From an uncultured Prevotella sp. (GTDB taxonomy: Bacteria; Bacteroidota; Bacteroidia; Bacteroidales; Bacteroidaceae), in contig ONYZ01000001.1 in the NCBI GenBank assembly GCA_900322175.1, positions 1 through 64,000 of the forward strand: 64,000 bases of DNA, read 5' to 3'. Every line of letters starts with the position of its first letter. Positions within the stretch are counted from its first letter, which is position 1. The notes under the pieces were generated by a model. That model saw only the letters and a program-made list of their open reading frames with translations. It did no database searches and had not been told where the DNA came from. The translations under genes were made by a program, and so were the position numbers. Shown one piece after another: positions 15,260-23,741 of the stretch.

Positions 15260-16176
15260 TAACCAAGAACCCTAAGTGTATCCGAATTAACCTCTTCCTT
15301 CATCTCGTCAATTACCCTCAACAGATACTGACCATACTGATTTTTCAGCATCGGCTTGGCTATCTCGCGCATCCGTTCCTCCGAAATCCACCCGTTCCGA
15401 TAGGCGATACCTTCCAGACAGGCCACCTTCAAGCCCTGCCTCTTCTCTATCACCTCTACAAAAGTCGAAGCCTCTGCCAATGAGTCATGCGTACCTGTAT
15501 CCAGCCAAGCGAATCCACGCCCAAGCGTCTGTACTTTCAGTTCACCATCCTTCAGGAATTCTTGATTCACAGTAGTTATTTCCAGTTCACCACGTGCCGA
15601 TGGTTTGATATGCTTCGCTACATCCACCACCTTGTTCGGATAGAAATACAATCCTACGACTGCGTAATTGCTCTTTGGTTTCGCAGGCTTCTCTTCTATC
15701 GAAAGACAGTTTCCCTGCTTATCAAACTCAGCCACTCCATAACGCTCTGGATCATTCACCCAATATCCAAACACCGTAGCTTTCTTATCCTCCTCAGCCG
15801 TCCTCACCGCATTTTTCAGAAGCGAAGTAAATCCAGCCCCATGGAATATGTTATCCCCCAACACCAAGCAAGCACTATCATCCCCGATAAACTTCTCACC
15901 GATGATGAATGCCTGTGCCAGTCCATCAGGACTTGGCTGCTCTGCGTACTCAAAGTGTACGCCGTAATCTGAGCCATCGCCTAGCAGGCGTTTGAATCCA
16001 GGCAAATCGTATGGTGTGGAGATAATAAGAATATCTCTGATTCCCGCCAACATAAGCGCTGATATAGGATAATACACCATCGGCTTGTCATAGATGGGTA
16101 ACAATTGTTTACTCACACCCTTCGTAATAGGGTACAATCTTGTGCCAGATCCTCCGGCTAATACTATTCCTTTCAT
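15259..16176 (-). CDS. rmlA: Glucose-1-phosphate thymidylyltransferase RmlA
   Basis: A 305-residue nucleotidyltransferase that makes dTDP-glucose from dTTP and glucose-1-phosphate. The N-terminal [18 protein letters not shown] with the downstream [15 protein letters not shown] is the RmlA signature. D-N-I-F-H-G-A-G-F and the E-K-P-A-K-P-K segment are also diagnostic, and length is standard. It feeds the 3-amino-3,6-dideoxyhexose branch with the two cupins downstream. The next pathway enzyme, dTDP-glucose 4,6-dehydratase (RmlB), is not in this window and must be elsewhere in the genome. Confidence 0.95.
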   Translation of the reverse strand: MKGIVLAGGSGTRLYPITKGVSKQLLPIYDKPMVYYPISALMLAGIRDILIISTPYDLPGFKRLLGDGSDYGVHFEYAEQPSPDGLAQAFIIGEKFIGDDSACLVLGDNIFHGAGFTSLLKNAVRTAEEDKKATVFGYWVNDPERYGVAEFDKQGNCLSIEEKPAKPKSNYAVVGLYFYPNKVVDVAKHIKPSARGELEITTVNQEFLKDGELKVQTLGRGFAWLDTGTHDSLAEASTFVEVIEKRQGLKVACLEGIAYRNGWISEERMREIAKPMLKNQYGQYLLRVIDEMKEEVNSDTLRVLG

Positions 16177-16187
16177 ATTTTATATTA

Positions 16188-17213
16188 TTATATTGAACCA
16201 TTAATAATCTCTGCTAAGCATTTCACTTCATCCTCAGAATATCGCCCATCACAATGAATAGACAACATCCTTTCACTGAAGTCTTTTGCTTCAACAGAGC
16301 AATCTTCTGACAATTCCCAAAGAACTGTCGGATAGACATCCTTGTTTATCAAATATTTCCGAATCTTATCTCTTAGGTTTTTACTTTCATAAAGTAGTAT
16401 CAGCGAAAACATATTACAAGAGTCATCTTCAGGCTCTAGCACTTTACAACGTTCATCTCTAATCAGGCTCTTGAGCAACTTCCAGTTCTTTCTTTTGGCT
16501 CCCAGCCACAGGTTGATATCTAATTGCTCTGTAACGAACTGCCTGCTTCTTTCGTCTATCAATGATAGTTCAGATGCTATCAGTTGCTCTTCCGTTTCAT
16601 CAAAAATACCACGATACTCATCCTTTTTTACATCTTCACCATCCAGATAGCGTGCCTTCTTTTCCATACCCTCCCATCTGGCTTTAGCAATGCTTTCGTT
16701 GGCCTCGGTCTGTCCTATATCTATTGTCAATTTATGCCCTTTTGGAGACCACATCATTCCACCTTCAGGTAATGGCAAGAACTTTCTGATTGATGATACA
16801 CACCAATCAGCATCGCTATATAATGCCCAATGTCCGAATGGGTCGTGCGAATGATCTTCAATAACTGGTACACTAATGTTTTTATTCTTCCGGATGTCAC
16901 GTAATCCAAAGTAGTTCATACGGAAAAGCACATCTCCTTCCGTGAAATTCAAAGTGTCAATAGCCCCCTCTTTAGCGGGTGAATCCTGATAGAACACAAC
17001 ATCAATTCCCGTCCTATCCTGAATACTTTTAATCAAGTTAACACTAAAATATTCAGGCATCCAAATCCTCTTCCAACCATATTGTTTGATTAAGGCCACA
17101 ATGCATTGCCTACCGTTAGCTAACAAATAAGCATCTCTGAACACATCAGTTAAATGTGCTCGTTTAGAATCAAACGTCTTAACAGGTTGAAAGTTAGAAC
17201 CAAATTCTCTCAT
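16188..17213 (-). CDS. PLP-fold aminotransferase-like protein of the opine module
   Basis: A 341-residue protein with the fold pattern of DegT-like PLP enzymes but distant from the sugar aminotransferases in the locus. The candidate PLP lysine is in S-S-I-R-K-F-L-P-L-P-E-G-G-M-M at about residue 145, and V-I-E-D-H-S-H-D-P-F-G carries the candidate aspartate. It shares these features with the protein encoded at 21962-23032 (S-I-R-K-W-M-G-V-V-G-G-A), so the two are diverged paralogues at either end of the module. The start overlaps the stop of a 36-residue membrane protein gene as ATGA. The substrate is unknown. Confidence 0.65.
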   Translation of the reverse strand: MREFGSNFQPVKTFDSKRAHLTDVFRDAYLLANGRQCIVALIKQYGWKRIWMPEYFSVNLIKSIQDRTGIDVVFYQDSPAKEGAIDTLNFTEGDVLFRMNYFGLRDIRKNKNISVPVIEDHSHDPFGHWALYSDADWCVSSIRKFLPLPEGGMMWSPKGHKLTIDIGQTEANESIAKARWEGMEKKARYLDGEDVKKDEYRGIFDETEEQLIASELSLIDERSRQFVTEQLDINLWLGAKRKNWKLLKSLIRDERCKVLEPEDDSCNMFSLILLYESKNLRDKIRKYLINKDVYPTVLWELSEDCSVEAKDFSERMLSIHCDGRYSEDEVKCLAEIINGSI

Positions 17214-17320
17214 ACATTTTCACGAAGCGGGTGACCTATAAAATAAAGTACAACCATATAAGCAGCAATAGCAATCACTACTCCAATTATATAATAAAAG
17301 AGGCGGTATCGTTTTCTCAT
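17210..17320 (-). CDS. 36-residue single-pass membrane protein, translationally coupled
   Basis: A short frame missed by ordinary length cut-offs begins at the ATG at 17320, 8 nt after the opine dehydrogenase stop, and ends TGA at 17210-17212 inside the ATG of the next gene (ATGA overlap). The product starts M-R-K-R-Y-R-L-F-Y-Y, has a hydrophobic helix I-I-G-V-V-I-A-I-A-A-Y-M-V-V-L-Y-F-I, and ends G-H-P-L-R-E-N-V. The basic N-terminus followed by one helix predicts N-in topology. Exact spacing on both sides argues for a real gene. A membrane anchor or small partner for a neighbouring enzyme is a guess. Confidence 0.65.
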   Translation of the reverse strand: MRKRYRLFYYIIGVVIAIAAYMVVLYFIGHPLRENV

Positions 17321-17328
17321 GAATGGCG

Positions 17329-18417
17329 TTACCCTTCAATATATTTCAGGAACTCCTCCTTGGTCATACCTTCTAATCCCAAATTCTTAAGAGTGCGGCC
17401 TTCATCCAGTTCGTCTTCCAAAATGGCGCGACCAATAGTTACTACTGCGTCCATGCACGGGGTTGGGACACCCGCCAAATCACCAAGTGCACATAGTGGT
17501 ACTAATGAGTAAGGAATATCTTCTATACAATACCTATTATGTATGGTACTTGTAATCATTAGATTCTTATATCCAGGATTAGTTGAAACAACCTCATATA
17601 AAGACATGTTTGTATTACCGTATTGATACATATCTATATACTCATCCCTTAGTTTCCTCTGATTAATTCCAAATGCTTTGGCTATCGCCCTTCTCTCCAC
17701 ATCAGTCTTTTCAATGAATTTGGCGACACTCGGTGTAATACCTTCAATATAGTACTGATAAGGCACAAAGGGCTTAGCTTCTATGCGAGCCGTATTAAGA
17801 AGTATGGGGCCTGAATGCATTAATGCATTTAGGTTATCGATACTCGTTTCCAAAACATTATTGTACAAGAAGAACTGAGGCAACACATCACAGATTGCTT
17901 CTTTCAGTTTTTCATTATCTGAAGCTGGCAATGCAGCCATAGGCACTCTTGGCTTTATGCCGTTAACATAGCATTCGCCGTCCGTCTCTATTCTTGTTGC
18001 ATAAAGCAGGGTACTTGTGGCGCCAACTACTACTTTTTTATTGCACCCCATCTGTTTCATGAGATGTCTAAACTGAATGGCTCCGCAGGACTCTTCTGGA
18101 TGTATAAGCACAACTTGCCCATCCTGCAGGTGCGGAATCATCTTTCTTGCTACGGACTCATGCTGGTCAGAGGGTAAAATCAGCATGATCACATCTGCAC
18201 CATCCATTGCTTTTCCAATGTCAGATGTAGCAAATTCGATAGGTCCAATACCATCTACGGCATGGTGGAGTATAATTTGTTTGGTCTCATTAATCTTATC
18301 TACCCCTTTCTGAGACCTTTTGTATAGGCGTACTTTTTCTCCTAAAAGTCCAAGGTGACCGGCCATGGTCTGTCCGCCATTTCCACCGCCGATGATAGCC
18401 CACGTCTTGTTACTCAT
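17329..18417 (-). CDS. Octopine/nopaline dehydrogenase-family enzyme
   Basis: A 362-residue NAD(P)-dependent opine dehydrogenase. The Rossmann motif G-G-G-N-G-G is at residues 10-15, and the catalytic histidine is H201 in N-A-L-M-H-S-G-P-I-L-L-N. The C-terminal domain contains Y-Q-Y-Y-I-E-G-I-T-P-S-V, as in the family. These enzymes reductively join the amino group of an amino acid to a 2-keto acid. In this operon the substrates may be an amino acid or amino sugar handled by the two ATP-grasp ligases. Opine dehydrogenases inside glycan loci are uncommon; N-(1-carboxyethyl)amino acids are known as O-antigen substituents in some Proteus and Providencia strains, which is one possible use. Confidence 0.85.
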   Translation of the reverse strand: MSNKTWAIIGGGNGGQTMAGHLGLLGEKVRLYKRSQKGVDKINETKQIILHHAVDGIGPIEFATSDIGKAMDGADVIMLILPSDQHESVARKMIPHLQDGQVVLIHPEESCGAIQFRHLMKQMGCNKKVVVGATSTLLYATRIETDGECYVNGIKPRVPMAALPASDNEKLKEAICDVLPQFFLYNNVLETSIDNLNALMHSGPILLNTARIEAKPFVPYQYYIEGITPSVAKFIEKTDVERRAIAKAFGINQRKLRDEYIDMYQYGNTNMSLYEVVSTNPGYKNLMITSTIHNRYCIEDIPYSLVPLCALGDLAGVPTPCMDAVVTIGRAILEDELDEGRTLKNLGLEGMTKEEFLKYIEG

Positions 18418-18428
18418 AATACTCGTCG

Positions 18429-19565
18429 TTATTTTATAGTTACCGTACCAATGGTATACTTCTCCATCTGTTTCCAGTCAATTTCAATTCCTAATCCAGG
18501 TTTGTCCGTAATGGCTGTTATACCCTGCTCTGGATGAATCTGCTTATAATAATCACAAATATCACCATCAAGACGTAAAGGCGAGAAATAAGCATGGCCA
18601 ATACCTTCGACAATATTCTCAGTCGTAACACCTATATGCAAACTTGCAGCCTCAGTAATTCCCTCCTCAATCATGGAATTAAAGAACACCTTAATACCGT
18701 TTACAGCAGCAAACTTACATATTTCCTTTGCTGGTGCAATACCACCATTCTTGGACACCTTGACACTGAAGATATCTACAGCATGGGCTTCTACCAGTTT
18801 TCTGGCATCTTGAATAGTTGCAACACCTTCATCTGCTGAAAGAGGAATGTTGATAGATCTACGCACTTCTGCCATTCCTTCCACATCCCAACTCTGTAAG
18901 GGCTGTTCAAAGAATAGAACATTACAGTCCTCCACCTCCTTACAGAACTTGATAGCTGTGCTGATATCCCATCCTTGATTGGCATCACAGATAATTGGAA
19001 AATCGTCACCCACCGCCTCTCGTACTGCCTTCATCTTGGCAACATCCATCTTATAATCGGCAGTTCCGACCTTAAGCATACTGCCATAATAGCCCAGCTT
19101 TTTGCTCTCCAGAATTGAAGCTGCGGCCTCTTCTGGTGTTGCTCCTCCTGCTGACCACATACAACGCATCTCATTCCTGCGTTTCCCGCCAAGCAGCTTA
19201 TGAACAGGAGATTTTATACTCTTACCCCAAATATCATAGCATGCCATATCAATAGCAGACTTTGTCATGTGCTGGTTCCTGATAATGGCATCCATCAATC
19301 GGTGAATCTCATTGATATTTGTAGGGTCTGCCCCTAACAGCATGGGGCCAAGGTGCTTTTCGATAATGCACATTGACACTTCTGCACTGTCGCCTGTAAA
19401 AAGAGGCCAAGGGTCACATTCGCCATATCCAACGATTCCCTCGTCTGTTGCTATTTCAACAATAACAGGCGTGGCTGTACTATAAACGCCATACTCTTTC
19501 GAAAGTACATAAGGGTGTACCAGAGGTACAGCTAACTGGTGCGCTTTTATACTTACAATTTTCAT
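18429..19565 (-). CDS. Enolase-superfamily (MLE/dipeptide-epimerase-like) enzyme
   Basis: A 378-residue member of the muconate-lactonizing subgroup. Metal ligands are D194 (C-D-A-N-Q-G-W), E220 (F-F-E-Q-P-L) and D245 (S-A-D-E-G-V). Candidate bases are K165 (M-L-K-V-G) and K269 (S-V-K-V-S-K-N-G-G). Family members epimerise dipeptides, racemise N-acyl amino acids or cycloisomerise. The first lysine of the usual K-x-K is replaced by Met, leaving the second. Placement between an ATP-grasp ligase and an opine dehydrogenase fits epimerisation of an amino-acid or dipeptide intermediate. The substrate cannot be read from the sequence. Confidence 0.85.
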   Translation of the reverse strand: MKIVSIKAHQLAVPLVHPYVLSKEYGVYSTATPVIVEIATDEGIVGYGECDPWPLFTGDSAEVSMCIIEKHLGPMLLGADPTNINEIHRLMDAIIRNQHMTKSAIDMACYDIWGKSIKSPVHKLLGGKRRNEMRCMWSAGGATPEEAAASILESKKLGYYGSMLKVGTADYKMDVAKMKAVREAVGDDFPIICDANQGWDISTAIKFCKEVEDCNVLFFEQPLQSWDVEGMAEVRRSINIPLSADEGVATIQDARKLVEAHAVDIFSVKVSKNGGIAPAKEICKFAAVNGIKVFFNSMIEEGITEAASLHIGVTTENIVEGIGHAYFSPLRLDGDICDYYKQIHPEQGITAITDKPGLGIEIDWKQMEKYTIGTVTIK

Positions 19566-19579
19566 ATCATTTATGCTTT

Positions 19580-20863
19580 TTATTCGTATCCTTCTAATTT
19601 TTCAACATCATAAACTGGGGCTAACAAAGATTTGCCATCCTTATCGAAATACCCCACTAATTCATAAACCTTATTGATACGTTCTTTCAATTGCTTAAAG
19701 TCATCGGCAACCAAATGAACGGCAAGGAATAGAACATCTGTAAGAGTTCCTAGAGAGAAATGCTGCCCTGCTTTATAATATTGCATAACTGTCACCACAT
19801 ACGGCAGCAATTGTACATCCTCAACGCCCTCAACAGTCGCAATGTCTCCTTCCTTATCCTGTGATAGGAAATATATCACAGCTCCCTTTCCATTAAAACG
19901 GGCTGATATACTTACTTCGTTTGGATTTGACACCATTTTTCCTGTCAGTGCATGGCAAAAAAGCATATCCATCGGGTTCACACCATGGAAATACTCATCA
20001 ATATACGGCCATGTACCGCCCAAGCGACATCCCATCTCATAGAAGGTAACCTTCTTGTCAGCATATCCCTGCAGAAAAATAACACCGTCCTTAAAACCTG
20101 CTTTTTTAAACATATTACAAACCTTGGGGTCAACCTCCTCATAATACTTATCCAAGTGCTTTGAAGGAAGGACCATCAGATTCGGGTGGTTTACGGCTGC
20201 AGGGCGCCCCTCTACGGAATATCTGTCTGCTAGCGATGCTAAATAGGGCTCTCCATCAATCAGAAGGTAATCTAGTATAAACTCTGTACCCTGAAGGAAA
20301 TCTTCTACGGTCACAATGCCCTTTTTCGAAAAAGAAAGAGCATACTTATATTGTTCCTCAAAATCTTCCTTCTTATAACAGGCACTTGCTCCGCGAGAAC
20401 CGCTACCATCCAGTGGTTTCATAAAGACGGGATAGTTCAGTGTCTCTGCCTTTTCTTTCACTTCCTCCTTACTTACATGGTAAGTCTTGGGTACCGGAAC
20501 ATCATACTTCTCTGAAAGTTCCTTAAAAAATTCCTTATCTGTAGAAGCACGAAGCATATCTGCAGTTGCATAGTAAGGTATTCCTAACCTTTTCGATAAT
20601 TCGTAGCATATCGGTAGGATAATGTCTGCATATCCTGTCATAATGCCGTCAATATTTTTTTCTTTGCATAGTTTCTCCAATGCATCTACATCAAGGGCAT
20701 TGACGAGAACTCCTTCATCTGCCACTTTTTTTGCGGGGCTATTTGGGTCATAGTCTGCCACAATGACATAAATCCCAAGTTTTCTGGCTCTTGAAACCAC
20801 GTACTTAGCTCGCGGTATCCCGCCTAAATACAGGAGTTTCTTTCCTTTTAGTTCTTCAAACAT
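19580..20863 (-). CDS. ATP-grasp carboxylate-amine ligase (1)
   Basis: A 427-residue ATP-grasp enzyme. The N-terminal 100 residues are a pre-ATP-grasp Rossmann-like domain (L-L-Y-L-G-G-I-P-R-A-K-Y). The ATP-binding core follows: P-V-F-M-K-P-L-D-G-S-G-S-R-G at about 149-162, V-E-D-F-L-Q-G-T-E-F, and the Mg-binding F-Y-E-M-G-C-R-L-G-G-T-W near 280-290. Such ligases form amide bonds between a carboxylate and an amine with ATP. The C-terminal 120 residues resemble the small lid domains of PurK/CarB-like proteins. It lies between the enolase-superfamily gene and a second ATP-grasp, so a two-step amide ligation is suggested. Confidence 0.85.
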   Translation of the reverse strand: MFEELKGKKLLYLGGIPRAKYVVSRARKLGIYVIVADYDPNSPAKKVADEGVLVNALDVDALEKLCKEKNIDGIMTGYADIILPICYELSKRLGIPYYATADMLRASTDKEFFKELSEKYDVPVPKTYHVSKEEVKEKAETLNYPVFMKPLDGSGSRGASACYKKEDFEEQYKYALSFSKKGIVTVEDFLQGTEFILDYLLIDGEPYLASLADRYSVEGRPAAVNHPNLMVLPSKHLDKYYEEVDPKVCNMFKKAGFKDGVIFLQGYADKKVTFYEMGCRLGGTWPYIDEYFHGVNPMDMLFCHALTGKMVSNPNEVSISARFNGKGAVIYFLSQDKEGDIATVEGVEDVQLLPYVVTVMQYYKAGQHFSLGTLTDVLFLAVHLVADDFKQLKERINKVYELVGYFDKDGKSLLAPVYDVEKLEGYE

Positions 20864-20881
20864 ATCTTAATTGTTACATTT

Positions 20882-21949
20882 TTACACTTTATCAAATATT
20901 TCTTCACTCTCCAAAATAATTGGCTCAACATCCACATCTCTCAGGAAGATGTAGGGCTTCTCATAATGATAGAACGGAGCACGCTCTACACGATCAGCAT
21001 TACCATCTTCCATAATCTTGATAGTATCCTCAATCAGGTCGAAGCCAACATGAGCCATCACGCCTGCGTAAGCCATGTGACGAATATTCACCTCCGTCAC
21101 CTTCATATTACCGTCCTTATCCTCTTTTAAGTCAAATGAGAGGATACCATGAGCTGGTACATTCAGTTTCTTCTCAAGATACTTAATGCAACTGTCACAG
21201 AATTCATTGATTCTATCTTCATTCAGAAACCGTCCAAAGGCAGTATTACCTGTTACATGACTAGGAGCCGTATTCGCCATCACATATTCAGCGCACTCCA
21301 ATGCTGCACCCTTAACATACTCACCGTTGTAATAGAGCATTTCGTTTGCCAAATGGCGACCTGTCAAAAACTCACTAACCGTAAATTCAGGAATACGGCT
21401 ATTAATGAACAACCAACTCTTATAACTGCTCATATCTTCCAGCTTCAGAGAACCAAGACCTCCTGTTCCTTCTGTTGCACGAATCCAGCAAGGGAATCCA
21501 ATTTCTTTCTCCACATCTTCGTAACGTGGATTTTCTTGCGTAACCTTGATAGTCTTGGGTATGTAGTCTGTACCTTCTAAGAGGTCAGCCATAATAGATT
21601 TGTCCTTCAGCGAAACGCTCAACAGTTTGCTGCCCATAAACACGGGTACTGGGAACTTACCATGCTTCTCATAGTAGTCACACCATTCTACGATTTCGCT
21701 CTCTGGCTGCACAAAAGCATAATCAATATTCTTCTCTGCCACCAGCTTCTCTATCCAAAGAAAATAATTTGGATCAGTACAACGAGGACATACATAGTAT
21801 TCGTCAAGCAGGCCCTTCATAAAAAAGCCTACAGCTTTCTTGTTTACATCAACGCCAATGATGTGATAATCGGGGTGGTTCTCACGGATAATTCCCGTGA
21901 TGGAACGCGGAGTAAGACCGCCAATTCCTGTTACAAGGATAGTTTTCAT
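20882..21949 (-). CDS. ATP-grasp ligase (2), CarB-like
   Basis: A 355-residue ATP-grasp protein, only distantly similar to its neighbour. The start M-K-T-I-L-V-T-G-I-G-G-L-T-P is the CarB-like Rossmann strand. I-R-A-T-E-G-T-G-G-L-G-S is the phosphate-binding loop, and D-L-K-E-D...E-V-N-I-R-H near 278-294 holds the metal ligands. It would join an amino acid or sugar carboxylate to an amine. The gene is spaced 12 nt from its upstream and 18 nt from its downstream neighbour, so all belong to one transcript. Confidence 0.82.
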   Translation of the reverse strand: MKTILVTGIGGLTPRSITGIIRENHPDYHIIGVDVNKKAVGFFMKGLLDEYYVCPRCTDPNYFLWIEKLVAEKNIDYAFVQPESEIVEWCDYYEKHGKFPVPVFMGSKLLSVSLKDKSIMADLLEGTDYIPKTIKVTQENPRYEDVEKEIGFPCWIRATEGTGGLGSLKLEDMSSYKSWLFINSRIPEFTVSEFLTGRHLANEMLYYNGEYVKGAALECAEYVMANTAPSHVTGNTAFGRFLNEDRINEFCDSCIKYLEKKLNVPAHGILSFDLKEDKDGNMKVTEVNIRHMAYAGVMAHVGFDLIEDTIKIMEDGNADRVERAPFYHYEKPYIFLRDVDVEPIILESEEIFDKV

Positions 21950-21961
21950 ATCTTTAATAAT

Positions 21962-23032
21962 TTACATTTTCTGTGTAATCTGTAATATTTGTGTAACTAT
22001 ACGTTCCATATCTTCAAGGTCATATCGCTGGTCGCAAATTAGTGACAATTCCCTATTCACGATGTCATTCACTTGGAATGAAGTCGGAATCTGTTTGGGC
22101 TGTGGCCAATGCACTGGACAATAAATCTGTTGTTCTATCAACTTCTTTCTAACAAAATCACGCTGTTCTTTAGACCCAAACAATACCGGGACAAAGAGAG
22201 GTACAGAATCATCTGTTAAGTTATACATAAATTGTACTCCTTTCAGGTTTTCATGAAGATAAGCAGCGTTCTCTCTGCGTTTCCTTAACATCGCCTTCAA
22301 ATCTTCCTGCTTATACAGAGCATACGAAAGATTATCCATCGCATAATTCTGATAATCCTCAGCCAAATGATGGCCAAACTCTCCAAAAGCCTTCAAGAAG
22401 TTCTCCTTTACGACGCTGTTGTCACCTTGTAAATAATGACACTTCTCCCGCATGGCCAGTTCTTTAATTGAGGCATACTGGCAATCTTTCGATACTGGCA
22501 CTTCACCCAGCCCATACACTACGGCTCCACCGACAACTCCCATCCACTTGCGAATGCTTGCAAAATGGTAATCTGCTATTTCCTGATACACCTCATCCTC
22601 CATCAAGAAGGAATGCGTCCTATCGTAAAGTATAATCGCACCTTTCTCTTTAAACTGCTTTATTGTCTCTATCGGTAACGTATTCTCATACCCAAAATAA
22701 TTCGTAAGATAGAATATATCCTTGCTATCCGTGCCCGATAAAGAATAATTAATGGGAAATTCGTGACCATTTGTGGCCATTCGTGTTCCTAAGTCTAAGT
22801 CATAAAACCTGACCACTATCCCGTGAGCCAAGAACGGTGCCAACATCGAATCACAACACCAAGCTGGCATATATATACTTCTAACAGGCCTCTTCTTGAG
22901 AATATCCTGCAAAATCAAGTCTATTGCCGTACGCCCTGATATAGCATACACCCCGTCCCTCTCCGAAGAGAGAGTTTCAGGTTCATGCTCTATCCAGAAC
23001 TCACTCCCTATTTCTCGGATACTTCTCTGCAT
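21962..23032 (-). CDS. PLP-fold aminotransferase-like protein, paralogue of the 16.2-17.2 kb gene
   Basis: A 356-residue protein. I chose the ATG at 23032 (MQRSIREIGSEFWIE), which parallels the start of its paralogue (MREFGSNF); an upstream GTG would increase the overlap with the sugar transferase gene. The candidate PLP lysine is in F-A-S-I-R-K-W-M-G-V-V-G-G-A, and Y-D-R-T-H-S-F-L is the candidate aspartate strand. Y-F-G-Y-E-N and Y-A-I-S-G-R-T-A-I-D-L-I are shared family features. It overlaps the upstream initiating transferase by 32 nt, tying the opine module to the polysaccharide operon. Its reaction is unknown. Confidence 0.65.
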   Translation of the reverse strand: MQRSIREIGSEFWIEHEPETLSSERDGVYAISGRTAIDLILQDILKKRPVRSIYMPAWCCDSMLAPFLAHGIVVRFYDLDLGTRMATNGHEFPINYSLSGTDSKDIFYLTNYFGYENTLPIETIKQFKEKGAIILYDRTHSFLMEDEVYQEIADYHFASIRKWMGVVGGAVVYGLGEVPVSKDCQYASIKELAMREKCHYLQGDNSVVKENFLKAFGEFGHHLAEDYQNYAMDNLSYALYKQEDLKAMLRKRRENAAYLHENLKGVQFMYNLTDDSVPLFVPVLFGSKEQRDFVRKKLIEQQIYCPVHWPQPKQIPTSFQVNDIVNRELSLICDQRYDLEDMERIVTQILQITQKM

Positions 23033-23654
23033 ATTCAGGTCTTTGCACTTCACGCACGTCGTACAGGCTCACATTACCGCTACTTTCCACACCAACACTT
23101 TCACGCTTTAGAACCTTATATACTGTTAGGAAAAGTATCTTAATATCCAACCAAAGAGAAAGATGTTCCACATAATAAGTATCACATTCCAGCTTATGAT
23201 CCCATGTTATATTCTTGCGACCATTCACTTGCGCCCATCCTGAGATTCCAGGACGTACATCATGCCTATGCGCTTCTCGTTCATTATAATAAGGCAAATA
23301 AACCTCTAATAGCGGTCTCGGTCCTATAAATGCCATATCTCCTTTCAAAATATTGAAAAGTTGAGGAAGCTCATCAATGCTAGTACTTCTTACAAACTTT
23401 CCTGCTGAAGTCAACCTTACTTGATCTGGCAATAGCTCGCCATTTTCATCCTTCTCGTCTGTCATCGACTTAAACTTCCATATCTTGAATGGCTTTTCGC
23501 CTTTACCTATTCTCTCCTGAAAGAAAAACGCGCCTGCCCCTTTATTGGCAAAATGCAACCAAATCGTCACCACTATAAACAATGGCGACAATAAAATGAT
23601 TCCGAGCAACGCCCCAAGGAATCCAAATAATCTCTTAAAAAAATGTTTATACAT
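23001..23654 (-). CDS. Initiating sugar-1-phosphate transferase (PglC/WcaJ-type, monotopic)
   Basis: A 217-residue bacterial sugar transferase that puts the first sugar-phosphate on undecaprenyl phosphate. One N-terminal hydrophobic segment (L-L-G-I-I-L-L-S-P-L-F-I-V-V-T-I-W-L) is followed by F-F-Q-E-R-I-G-K-G, F-K-I-W-K-F-K-S-M, S-I-D-E-L-P-Q-L-F-N-I-L-K-G-D-M and I-G-P-R-P-L, then P-G-I-S-G-W-A-Q-V-N-G-R. The D-E pair in S-I-D-E-L is the catalytic dyad of this family. Short length marks the PglC-like class. It likely starts each repeat unit of the capsule, and the sugar is probably an amino-deoxy sugar made by the locus. Confidence 0.93.
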   Translation of the reverse strand: MYKHFFKRLFGFLGALLGIILLSPLFIVVTIWLHFANKGAGAFFFQERIGKGEKPFKIWKFKSMTDEKDENGELLPDQVRLTSAGKFVRSTSIDELPQLFNILKGDMAFIGPRPLLEVYLPYYNEREAHRHDVRPGISGWAQVNGRKNITWDHKLECDTYYVEHLSLWLDIKILFLTVYKVLKRESVGVESSGNVSLYDVREVQRPEYAEKYPRNRE

Positions 23655-23690
23655 ACGTTTAGTTTATTCGCTTATTTGCTTAATTGCTTA

Positions 23691-23720
23691 TTATAAGCTT
23701 CGCTCCTACTAAGCTTATAA
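23691..23720. repeat. Perfect 10-bp inverted repeat between operon genes
   Basis: TTATAAGCTT (23691-23700), a 10-nt loop, then AAGCTTATAA (23711-23720). It lies in the 87-nt gap between the nucleotidyltransferase-like gene and the initiating transferase gene on the minus strand. It could be a processing or attenuation hairpin. The same gap holds CTTATTTGCTTAATTGCTTA, a short tandem pattern. Confidence 0.5.
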
Positions 23721-23741
23721 TCTATTAACCTACTAACCTGA

